DNA of 12,292 nucleotides from JAXHTH01 sp034211115 (GTDB lineage: Bacteria > Planctomycetota > Phycisphaerae > Phycisphaerales > SM1A02): positions 1-12,292 of the forward strand of contig JAXHTH010000079.1 in assembly GCA_034211115.1 (NCBI GenBank), written 5' to 3'. Within the stretch, counting starts at the first letter, position 1. Every line of letters starts with the position of its first letter. The notes beneath the pieces were generated by a model. That model had not been told where the DNA came from. It ran no database searches and saw only the letters and a program-made list of their open reading frames with translations. Shown one piece after another: positions 6,380-12,272 of this stretch. The position numbers were made by a program, and so were the translations under genes.

Positions 6380-7018
6380 TCAGCGACGCGCTCGCGCGCG
6401 GCCCGTCACTGCGGCCAACGCGAAAAGGCACAGGACGCCCGGTGCGGGAAGGGGCACCGGCACCGACTGATTGTCACTGACCCCGCCGCCGGTCCCGGTA
6501 CCCGGTCCCAGCGTCCAGTCCGGCGCCTCGGCGACGTACCAGACCAGAGACCATTCCTGGGGCTCGAGAACCGCGAACGGGTCATTCGTGTCAAAGTAGT
6601 TAAAGACCGTTTGATGGCTCGGGTCGTTGTATCCGTACTGCGACGGCTGCTGATACATCATCAGGTCATAGCTCGGCGGCTCGATATCGTCCTCGTAGCC
6701 CACGATGCCGATCGACGCCTCGAACGGGTTGCCGACCGAAAACGCCGACACCGCCACGTCCGTCGCCTCATCGCCATCCAGGAGGTACGCGAACAGCAAC
6801 TCACCTTCTTCGAGGACCTGCCCGAACTCCTCCGGCGGGGCGAAGATGTCGCTGAAAACGTAGGAGTAGACCGTCATTCCCCACTCATCGGCGGCGAATC
6901 CGTCCTCCTCGGCGTAGAGCGGCGTGGCGCCCAGATCCGGCGGCTCCGCTTCTGCCGGCACGCCGAGCGCGCACGCCATCAGCAGGGCACTGATCAACCC
7001 ATAGCGCGTGACATACAT
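6380..7018 (-). CDS. Secreted PEP-CTERM-like anchored protein, paralogue 3 of 3 (divergent)
   Basis: 212 residues, same length and plan as its two downstream relatives but clearly more divergent. Signal peptide 1-24 (MYVTRYGL start, AEA then Glu). Shared landmarks are kept: SYVF, LLDGDE, SVGNPFE, GYEDDI, QEWSLVWYVAEAPDW, TGGGVSD. Lost or changed: FTGGPWGLDV has become FAADEWGMTV and YSGPAQ has become YNDPSH. The sorting tail (186-212) has VPVPLPAPG and a hydrophobic segment, but ends GRARARR in place of a clean RRRR block. Start at 7018 by signal peptide and AGAGG 9 bases upstream. The open frame from 7084 adds a charged stretch before the signal peptide and is not used. Either a diverged copy with its own partner or one losing its anchor. 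Function unknown. Confidence 0.82.
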   Translation of the reverse strand: MYVTRYGLISALLMACALGVPAEAEPPDLGATPLYAEEDGFAADEWGMTVYSYVFSDIFAPPEEFGQVLEEGELLFAYLLDGDEATDVAVSAFSVGNPFEASIGIVGYEDDIEPPSYDLMMYQQPSQYGYNDPSHQTVFNYFDTNDPFAVLEPQEWSLVWYVAEAPDWTLGPGTGTGGGVSDNQSVPVPLPAPGVLCLFALAAVTGRARARR

Positions 7019-7045
7019 GTGTAGCAACCTCTCTCTCTTCTTCTC

Positions 7046-7099
7046 GCGTCCGCGCAGCGGACGCCATTCTCTGAACCCGCGCACACGTAGCGCGGGTTC
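7046..7099 (-). promoter_or_regulatory. Two leader hairpins of paralogue 3
   Basis: Stem A: 7-bp, 7046-7052 with 7058-7064, 5-base loop, directly before the purine-rich ribosome site, as in paralogues 1 and 2. Stem B: 10-bp perfect, 7073-7082 with 7090-7099, 7-base loop. Stem B has a pyrimidine-rich plus-strand flank, so it could also act as a plus-strand terminator, but no plus gene needs one. Confidence 0.4.
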
Positions 7100-7118
7100 T
7101 TCCTCTTCTCAGCGATGC

Positions 7119-7147
7119 AAACTAGCGGCGGTTTCGCTCGCCTGCAA
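7119..7147 (-). promoter_or_regulatory. Candidate promoter of paralogue 3
   Basis: On the minus strand, TTGCAG (7142-7147), 17 bases, TAGTTT (7119-7124). It predicts a leader of about 94 bases that contains both hairpins. Same 17-base spacing as the candidate promoters of the other two copies. Confidence 0.35.
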
Positions 7148-7211
7148 GCAAAAATCGGCCCTTTTATCGACCTTTTGCCCCGGGATTCGCGCACCGCACA
7201 GGGGGCAGGCT

Positions 7212-7231
7212 GGATCGAGTCTCATCGATCC
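7212..7231 (-). terminator. Hairpin after the mnmE-like gene
   Basis: Perfect 7-bp stem GGATCGA/TCGATCC (7212-7218 with 7225-7231), 6-base loop, 15 bases after the stop at 7247. No T-run, so intrinsic activity is doubtful. Confidence 0.35.
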
Positions 7232-7246
7232 GGACTGCCGGGCGGC

Positions 7247-8272
7247 TCAGAGACGCGGATCGAATCGCCACGGCCCGGGATGAACCAGGTCCGCCGGGGG
7301 GACGAGTCGATCCAGCACGGCCGCGGCGAGCTCGGCCACCCCCTCCCCGCGCGGAGTGCAGAGGGACAGGTCGCCATCGACGCGGCGGCCGAGATCGATC
7401 CGGCCGGCGATGCGCAAGTCCGGCTGCCGCGTGAGGTTGGGCCACCCATGCGACGCGTCGGTCATCGCGATGAGGAGCTCCGCCTCCGCCATCAGCCCCC
7501 GGGCCAGCTCGATCGCCTTCGACTCGATCGGATCGGCCGAATCGCGCAGACCGGCCGTGTCATACCACCGCACGACGAGACCGGCGAGATCGATCAGCCC
7601 GGCCGTGTAGTCCCGGGTCGTCGCCGGCTCATCGAGGGTGATCGACATCGTTCGCCCGAGCAGGGCGTTGCTCAGGGTGCTCTTGCCCACGTTGGGCGGC
7701 CCGGCCAGAACCACCACGGGCGGCTCGATCAGCCGATTCAGCCGGCGCGATCGGGCCTCGTCTTCGGCCGTCAGCACCGGCCGCGCCCGCCACCGCCGGG
7801 GCTGATCCAGAAGCAGATTGACCGCCAGCGGGCTGCGGGCCGCGGCCAGGGCTTCCAGCATCAGCGCCTCGACCGCATCGCGAGCCTCGGGGTAGAGCCG
7901 TCGCGGGTCCGCCTCCGCCGATCCGGCCGGACCGGCGCCCAGCTCGCGCAGGCGTGCGATCAGACGCTGGACGACGCGCCGCCCGCCGTGCGGCATCAGC
8001 TCGGCGACGTCCCGGGCCGCACGGCAGACAAAGCCGTCGTCGATCCCGCCCAGGCTCGTCAGCCGCAGGGGCCCCACCGGCCAGCCGTCGATGCCGGTCA
8101 GCGCCGCGAGGATCGGCTCGACATCGCCCAGAATCTGGATGATCGCGATCGCGCCGGGCGAGGGCGCGGTGACGCGGAGAAACCGGCAGCGCGCCTCGCC
8201 CGACGGCGATGACCGCGACGCTGCACCCGGACCTGTTCGCGATGAGTGCGATGGGTCAGCCGGCCGGCTCAC
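7247..8272 (-). CDS. MnmE/TrmE-like GTPase, truncated and degenerate form
   Basis: 341 residues. A G domain of the TrmE/Era class: P-loop GPPNVGKST (191-199), switch PATTRDYT (217-223), DTAGL (238-242), and G5-like LCTPRGEG (304-311). True MnmE is about 450 residues and modifies tRNA wobble uridines with MnmG. It needs an N-terminal folate domain, a helical domain and a C-terminal C-[IV]-G-K cysteine. Here the N-terminal part is reduced (only GAIAIIQILGD and MPHGG recall it), the NKxD specificity motif is unclear (IAGRIDL, 288-294), and the protein ends about 30 residues after G5 (PGPWRFDPRL) without the cysteine motif. I recall similar short versions in planctomycetes. Start is GTG at 8272, overlapping the coaX stop as GTGA, so translation is coupled. 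Whether it still acts in tRNA modification is open. Confidence 0.8.
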   Translation of the reverse strand: MSRPADPSHSSRTGPGAASRSSPSGEARCRFLRVTAPSPGAIAIIQILGDVEPILAALTGIDGWPVGPLRLTSLGGIDDGFVCRAARDVAELMPHGGRRVVQRLIARLRELGAGPAGSAEADPRRLYPEARDAVEALMLEALAAARSPLAVNLLLDQPRRWRARPVLTAEDEARSRRLNRLIEPPVVVLAGPPNVGKSTLSNALLGRTMSITLDEPATTRDYTAGLIDLAGLVVRWYDTAGLRDSADPIESKAIELARGLMAEAELLIAMTDASHGWPNLTRQPDLRIAGRIDLGRRVDGDLSLCTPRGEGVAELAAAVLDRLVPPADLVHPGPWRFDPRL

Positions 8273-9063
8273 GGCCTCACGTCCGCATCATCCGGCACGA
8301 GCGCGTGTCGCGCGGCGGCGGCGATCCCCATCAGCGTCAGGTCCGGCACGATGCGGTCGATCAGCTCGTCGTGGGAAAAGAGCAGCTCCGCGTCCCCTCC
8401 CGTGGCGATCACCATCGGATACGCGCCGTACGCCTCGGCGTATTGCTCGACGAGCCGCCAGATCATGCCGCGAATACCGTGATACACGCCGTGGAGCATC
8501 GCCTGCGTCGTCGAGCGTCCGAACGCCTCGTCGTCGGGGGCATCGAACTTGACATCCGGCAGGGCGGCGGTGTGCTCGTGCAGGGCGTTGAGCTGCAACG
8601 ACCCGCCGGGCGCGATGGCCCCGCCGTGAAAGGTGCCCTCCCCGTCCACGAAATCGACCGTCACCGCGGTGCCCGCATCGACGATGATGCAGGCCTGTTT
8701 GACGGTGTCGAACGCGGCGGCCGCGTTGAGCAGTCGGTCGGGACCCGTCATCGTCTCCGGCTCGAGCTGTCGGCCGATCGGGATCGGCAGGTCGCGGCTG
8801 ACCCGGTACACGTCCACGGAAAGCTGATCTTCGAGCGTGAGGGCGACGCGATCGGCGATGGCGGCATTCACCGACGCGAGAACGATCGCCGCCCGCGGCG
8901 CGTCGGCGATCCGGCGCCACCACGCCGTCATCTGCTCGACCAGCCCGGGCAGCTCGGCATTGCCGAACCGCTCGGACTCCTCCCGTTTGCCGCCCTCGTA
9001 GAGAGCGCAGGCCGTGCGCGAATTGCCCACGCTGATCGCGATGAGGTTGAGATCATCGGCCAT
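8269..9063 (-). CDS. coaX: Type III pantothenate kinase
   Basis: 264-residue cytosolic kinase of the CoaX family (ASKHA fold) that phosphorylates pantothenate, the first step of CoA synthesis. Motifs: SVGNSRT (11-17, phosphate loop 1), GPDRLLN (107-113), IVDAGTAVTVDF (127-138, with catalytic Asp129), GGAIAPG (147-153), TGGDAELL (221-228). Odd point: the first motif is normally DxGNT and the Asp is Ser11 here. Starting at ATG 9063 gives a natural N-terminus for the family. AGGA sits too close to the ATG to be a normal ribosome site, and the promoter-like GACTACACT lies only 9 bases upstream of the ATG, suggesting a very short or absent leader. First gene of a pair with the mnmE-like gene, and divergent from folD with 59 bases between. 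Confidence 0.92.
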   Translation of the reverse strand: MADDLNLIAISVGNSRTACALYEGGKREESERFGNAELPGLVEQMTAWWRRIADAPRAAIVLASVNAAIADRVALTLEDQLSVDVYRVSRDLPIPIGRQLEPETMTGPDRLLNAAAAFDTVKQACIIVDAGTAVTVDFVDGEGTFHGGAIAPGGSLQLNALHEHTAALPDVKFDAPDDEAFGRSTTQAMLHGVYHGIRGMIWRLVEQYAEAYGAYPMVIATGGDAELLFSHDELIDRIVPDLTLMGIAAAARHALVPDDADVRP

Positions 9064-9072
9064 GTCCTGATT

Positions 9073-9081
9073 AGTGTAGTC
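9073..9081 (-). promoter_or_regulatory. Promoter-like GACTACACT close to the coaX start
   Basis: On the minus strand, GACTACACT with -10 hexamer TACACT (plus-strand 9073-9078), 9 bases before the coaX ATG at 9063. No convincing -35. If used, the mRNA is nearly leaderless. Confidence 0.4.
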
Positions 9082-9106
9082 GCCGCACGCCGGTCGCGGT
9101 CGATTC

Positions 9107-9115
9107 GGCTATCCT
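9107..9115 (+). promoter_or_regulatory. Promoter-like GGCTATCCT close to the folD start
   Basis: GGCTATCCT with -10 hexamer TATCCT at 9110-9115, only 7 bases before the ATG at 9123. No Shine-Dalgarno is present between them, which fits a leaderless message. The 59-base divergent gap must hold both promoters. Confidence 0.45.
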
Positions 9116-9122
9116 TTCAGTC

Positions 9123-9986
9123 ATGACCACGACGAACCAGGCCACCCTGATGGACGGCAAATCGCTGGCCGCAAAGGTCCTCGAAGAGGCCGGCATGCAG
9201 GTCGAGAAGATCCGCTCCGCCACGGGCGTCACCCCCGCCCTCGCCACCGTTCTCGTCGGCGAGGATCCCGCCTCCGCCACCTATGTGAAGATGAAACGCA
9301 AGCGCTGCGAGACGGCGGGCATGCAGTCCGTGCGCATCGAGATGCCGCAGGAGACGACGACCGGGCAGCTCGTCGCGAAGATCAACGAGCTCGGCGCCGA
9401 CCCGGCCATTCACGGCATCCTCCTCCAGCATCCCGTTCCGGATCATGTTGATGAACGCGCTGCGTTCGAGGCGATCCCCGTCGAGAAGGATGTGGACGGT
9501 GTGACCGCGGGCACGCTCGGGCGCGTCGCGCTGGGCATGCCCGCCTACGGCTCGTGCACCCCGGCCGGCATCATGACCCTCCTTGCCGAGTATGACGTGG
9601 CGTTGAAGGGCATGGAGGCGGTCGTCGTCGGCCGCAGCCCGATCCTCGGCAAGCCGATGGCCGCGATGCTGCTCAACGAGCACGCCACGGTCACCGTCTG
9701 CCATTCGCGCACGCGCGATCTTCCGGGGGTGGTGCGCCGGGCGGATCTCGTCGTCGCCGCGGTGGGCAGGCCGAAGTTCGTCAAGGGCGACTGGATCAAG
9801 CCGGGCGCGGTGGTGATCGACGCCGGCTACAACGAGGGCAACATCGGCGATGTGGATTTCGACGCCGCGGTGCAGGTGGCCTCGATGATCACCCCCGTCC
9901 CCGGCGGCGTGGGGCCGATGACGATTGCCACCCTCATCGCGCAGACCGCGCGCGCCGCGGCAACGCAGTTGGGGGTGGAGGGGTGA
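9123..9986 (+). CDS. folD: Bifunctional methylenetetrahydrofolate dehydrogenase/cyclohydrolase
   Basis: 287-residue cytosolic enzyme that interconverts 5,10-methylene-, methenyl- and 10-formyl-tetrahydrofolate for purine and fMet-tRNA supply. Active-site residues present: Tyr54 and Lys58 (YVKMK), Gln102 in ILLQHPVP, Asp125 in EKDVDG (121-126). Cofactor part: VVVGRSPILGKP (167-178), and the closing PVPGGVGPMT (258-267). The loop is LQHPVP where E. coli has VQLPLP, a known family variant. Length is normal. The ATG at 9123 leaves about 8 residues before the first strand, as usual. There is no ribosome site, but a -10-like element sits 7 bases away. Convergent with uppP downstream. Complete and ordinary. 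Confidence 0.97.
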   Translation: MTTTNQATLMDGKSLAAKVLEEAGMQVEKIRSATGVTPALATVLVGEDPASATYVKMKRKRCETAGMQSVRIEMPQETTTGQLVAKINELGADPAIHGILLQHPVPDHVDERAAFEAIPVEKDVDGVTAGTLGRVALGMPAYGSCTPAGIMTLLAEYDVALKGMEAVVVGRSPILGKPMAAMLLNEHATVTVCHSRTRDLPGVVRRADLVVAAVGRPKFVKGDWIKPGAVVIDAGYNEGNIGDVDFDAAVQVASMITPVPGGVGPMTIATLIAQTARAAATQLGVEG

Positions 9987-9993
9987 AGGCCGC

Positions 9994-10009
9994 GGTCGCT
10001 GAAGCGACC
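9994..10009. terminator. Hairpin between folD and uppP
   Basis: 6-bp stem GGTCGC/GCGACC (9994-9999 with 10004-10009), 4-base loop, with an outer GGCC/GGCC pairing across a small internal loop. It lies in the 52-base convergent gap and could serve both genes. No T-run. Confidence 0.4.
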
Positions 10010-10038
10010 CCGGCCGGCGCGAGGGGTGCGGTGCTTGG

Positions 10039-10989
10039 TCACTCGGTCGATAGCGGCGTCGGAGAGGCGGCCGCGGTAATCGACTCCGCCGGCGGCTCGA
10101 TGCGCAGCGTGCCCGTGCCGAAGACGAGGATGGCGATCACGGCGGCCAGTACAAGCCGGTACCAGCCGAAGACGGCGAGGCCGTGCCTGTTGAGGTAGCC
10201 CACGAGCCACTTGATAGCGAGGGCCGCCGACAGCATCGCCACGAGGATGCCGATGATGATCGACATCGCGCCGAGCTGTTGGAACATGTTCGGCCCGTCG
10301 GCCATGAGGTTCTTCGCGCCCTTGTAGACGCACGCCCCGCCCAGGGTGGGCAGGCCGAGGAGGAAGCTGAACTCCGCCGCTTGGCGGGGCCGCAGGCCGA
10401 CGAACATCCCGCCCACGATCGTGATCATCGACCGGCTCGTGCCCGGCCACATCGCGATGCACTGCATGAGGCCGATGACGAGCGCCCGCCGCCAGGTGAG
10501 ATGCTCGATGTCGACGAAGCTGAAGGAGTCGGCGGGGTCGGCATGCTCATCGCCGTGAAACCGTTTTTTCTGCCAGGGGCCGATGACGATCATGAGCACG
10601 CCGCCCACGGCCAGCGCCGCGGTGACGGGGATCGGGAAGAACAGGTTCGCCTCGATCCAGTCATCGATGAAGACGCCGATCACCGCCGCGGGCAGGAAGG
10701 CGATCACGAGGTTGATGAAGAGCGTCAGCCCCGGCGCATCGCGACCGAGCAGGCCGAGGATCATCTGCCTGACGCGCTTCCAGTAGAGGCCGAGGACGGC
10801 AAGGATCGCCCCGCCCTGGATGACGATACTGAACGCGTCAACAGCGGCCTTCCTTTCCGGGGGCGCATCGAGGTCGAGCAGGGCGGAGACGAGGATGAGA
10901 TGGCCCGTCGAACTGATGGGGAGGTATTCGGTGATGCCCTCGACGATGCCGAGGATGACGGCCTGGAGGATGGTGAGCTGATCGGGCAC
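10039..10989 (-). CDS. uppP: Undecaprenyl-diphosphatase UppP/BacA
   Basis: 316-residue integral membrane phosphatase that recycles undecaprenyl pyrophosphate to the monophosphate carrier for wall and surface polysaccharide synthesis. Signature motifs: EGITE (Glu17, Glu21), LPISSTGH (23-30, with His30), PGTSRS (182-187, with Arg186). Several hydrophobic helices are visible along the chain. At 316 residues it is longer than the usual 265-280 because of a charged loop at about 140-165 (KKRFHGDEHADPADSF and on) and a C-terminal tail of about 25 residues. The start codon is GTG at 10989, giving MPDQLTILQA, a usual N-terminus. No purine-rich ribosome site is present. The leader is almost all pyrimidine. 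Stands alone between folD and ilvC. Confidence 0.95.
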   Translation of the reverse strand: MPDQLTILQAVILGIVEGITEYLPISSTGHLILVSALLDLDAPPERKAAVDAFSIVIQGGAILAVLGLYWKRVRQMILGLLGRDAPGLTLFINLVIAFLPAAVIGVFIDDWIEANLFFPIPVTAALAVGGVLMIVIGPWQKKRFHGDEHADPADSFSFVDIEHLTWRRALVIGLMQCIAMWPGTSRSMITIVGGMFVGLRPRQAAEFSFLLGLPTLGGACVYKGAKNLMADGPNMFQQLGAMSIIIGILVAMLSAALAIKWLVGYLNRHGLAVFGWYRLVLAAVIAILVFGTGTLRIEPPAESITAAASPTPLSTE

Positions 10990-10998
10990 GGCGGCGCC

Positions 10999-11050
10999 GG
11001 GAGAGGAGAGCAGGGGAACAGGAGAGCAAGGGGAGCGGGAGAGGGGAGGG
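10999..11050. repeat. Purine/pyrimidine strand-asymmetric tract in the uppP leader
   Basis: About 50 bases that are G/A on the plus strand with only four interruptions (C at 11011, 11019, 11027, 11036), with irregular GGAGAG/GGGGA units. It separates the promoter-like TACCAT from the uppP start, so the mRNA leader is C/U-rich. It may form triplex or unwound DNA, or be simple low-complexity drift. Confidence 0.6.
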
Positions 11051-11056
11051 ATGGTA
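11051..11056 (-). promoter_or_regulatory. Possible -10 of uppP (TACCAT)
   Basis: The minus strand reads CTGTACCAT, a loose fit to the GNCTAYNMT pattern. A start near 11044 would give a leader of about 55 pyrimidine-rich bases. Weak. Confidence 0.2.
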
Positions 11057-11082
11057 CAGGGTTTTGTCGCAGAGGCTGGCGG

Positions 11083-12096
11083 TCAGGTCTCGGATGAGTC
11101 GCTGAGCCACGGCAGCCAGGCGCGGACGGCTTCGCCGGCCGGCTCGATCGGGTGCGTGCGGATCCGCGAGCGCTGTTCGTTCAGCCACGGGTTGCCCTGG
11201 GCATGGTCCTCGCGCAGGGCGTGGGCGAAGGAGCCGTCGCGGACGGCGGCGAGGATCGCCTTCATCCGCCGGCGGGCGAGCTCATCGACGAGCACCGGGC
11301 CGGCGCGGTGGGCGCCGAACTCGGCGGTGTTGCTGATCGCCTCCATCATCCCCGCCGGGCCGCGCTCGTAAACGAGATCGGCGACCTGCTTCACCTCCTG
11401 GCAGCATTCCATGTAGGCCAGCTCCGGCGGGTAGCCGGCCTCGACGAGCGTCTCGAACGCGGCGAGGATGAGTTCGGTCATCCCGCCGCACAGAACCGTC
11501 TGTTCGCCGAACAAATCGGTTTCAGCTTCGTCGGCGAAGGTGGTGTGGACGATGGCGGCGCGGGCGCATCCGATGCCCGCGGCCCAGGCGAGTCCGATCG
11601 CCTCCGCGTCCCCGGCGGGCGAATCCCGGTGCAGGGCGAAGAGGCAGGGGATGCCCAGCCCCTGCTCGTAGCGTCGGCGCAGCGTGGCGCCGGGCCCCTT
11701 GGGCGCGACCATGATGACCCCGACCTGCTCGGGCGGAGCTATGAGGTTATATCGAATCGTGAATCCGTGGAGGAAGCCGATCGTTGTTCCAACACGCAGA
11801 TGGGGGGCGATGCGCTCCCGCCAGACTTCAGCATGAACCTCATCCGGCAGGGCGATGATGACCAGATCGGCGCGGGCGACCGCGTCCTCGATGGGAAGCG
11901 GATCGAAGCCGCAGGTTTTCGCTCGCCGCGCGTTGGCGGAATCGCGCCGGTTGGCCACAATCACCTCGAGGCCGGCGTCACAAAGATTGAGGGCGTGGGC
12001 CGCGCCCTGGTTGCCGAAGCCGAGCACGGCGACGGTCCGGCCCCGCAGCGGCCCGAGAAGCGTCCCTTCTTCCCCGGAGACGAGTCTGAGTGTCAT
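11083..12096 (-). CDS. ilvC: Ketol-acid reductoisomerase (class I)
   Basis: 337 residues, normal for the short (class I) enzyme of valine/isoleucine/leucine synthesis, which isomerises and reduces acetolactate or acetohydroxybutyrate using NADPH and Mg2+. Rossmann part: GFGNQGAAHALNL (26-38), with Arg50, Arg51 and Ser53 in the cofactor loop (suggesting NADPH). Catalytic set present: His110 (FLHGF), Asp194 and Glu198 (ETDLFGEQ), Glu230 and Glu234 (ECCQEVK), Ser255 (ISNTAEFG). Differences: MVAPKGPGATLRR, where relatives usually have GPGH. Start at ATG 12096 gives the family N-terminus, with AGGT 5 bases upstream. The open frame extends upstream to 12282 but that part has no KARI similarity and covers the leader. 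Not beside ilvB/ilvN or leuA, at least within this window. Confidence 0.93.
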   Translation of the reverse strand: MTLRLVSGEEGTLLGPLRGRTVAVLGFGNQGAAHALNLCDAGLEVIVANRRDSANARRAKTCGFDPLPIEDAVARADLVIIALPDEVHAEVWRERIAPHLRVGTTIGFLHGFTIRYNLIAPPEQVGVIMVAPKGPGATLRRRYEQGLGIPCLFALHRDSPAGDAEAIGLAWAAGIGCARAAIVHTTFADEAETDLFGEQTVLCGGMTELILAAFETLVEAGYPPELAYMECCQEVKQVADLVYERGPAGMMEAISNTAEFGAHRAGPVLVDELARRRMKAILAAVRDGSFAHALREDHAQGNPWLNEQRSRIRTHPIEPAGEAVRAWLPWLSDSSET

Positions 12097-12139
12097 GCCG
12101 CACCTGTGCGTGAGCAGCGGGGATCGCGAGAAGCTCCGC

Positions 12140-12177
12140 GCCCGGGTCGGTCGGTGGCCCGGGCAGGAGGGGGGGCC
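12140..12177 (-). promoter_or_regulatory. Alternative stems in the ilvC leader
   Basis: Stem 1: 7 bp, 12140-12146 with 12158-12164, loop 11. Stem 2: GGCCC/GGGCC, 12173-12177 with 12156-12160. They share 12158-12160, so they exclude each other. They lie between the leader peptide stop and the ilvC start, as expected for attenuation. No U-run follows stem 1, so a classical terminator is not shown. Confidence 0.35.
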
Positions 12178-12182
12178 AATAA

Positions 12183-12230
12183 TCAGGAGACGACAATCGC
12201 TGCTCGGTTGATTTCCGTCTGGAGGTCCAT
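12183..12230 (-). CDS. Candidate ilvC leader peptide (15 residues, ends IVVS)
   Basis: The minus-strand ATG at 12230 opens MDLQTEINRAAIVVS and stops with TGA at 12183-12185. Codons 12-14 are Ile-Val-Val (ATT GTC GTC) one codon before the stop-adjacent Ser, with another Ile (codon 7) and a Leu (codon 3). Ketol-acid reductoisomerase makes the precursors of exactly these amino acids, so a ribosome stalling on uncharged Ile/Val tRNA would sense the pathway product. It lies about 27 bases after the predicted transcript start and 86 bases before ilvC, in a different frame. No Shine-Dalgarno is seen before it. A chance short frame is possible, since such frames are common in GC-rich DNA. The case rests on the placement and terminal residues. 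Confidence 0.45.
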   Translation of the reverse strand: MDLQTEINRAAIVVS

Positions 12231-12263
12231 GGCCCGTGACCGACACGCGCGAACTGTTCGCCC

Positions 12264-12272
12264 AGCATAGTC
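12264..12272 (-). promoter_or_regulatory. Promoter-like GACTATGCT upstream of the ilvC leader
   Basis: On the minus strand, GACTATGCT with -10 hexamer TATGCT (plus-strand 12264-12269). It predicts transcription from about 12257, giving an approximately 160-base leader before ilvC that contains the short Ile-Val-Val frame. Confidence 0.4.

Noticed and set aside
7115..8212. 365-codon plus-strand frame over the mnmE-like gene
   Set aside because: Arg/Gly/Gln-rich without any motif. The opposite strand has clear GTPase motifs.
8209..9126. 305-codon plus-strand frame over coaX
   Set aside because: Composition shadow. All CoaX motifs are on the minus strand.
10183..11097. 304-codon plus-strand frame over uppP
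   Set aside because: Asp/Glu/Arg-rich antisense of a membrane protein, without motifs.
11152..12270. 372-codon plus-strand frame over ilvC
   Set aside because: Antisense shadow. The KARI active site is on the minus strand.
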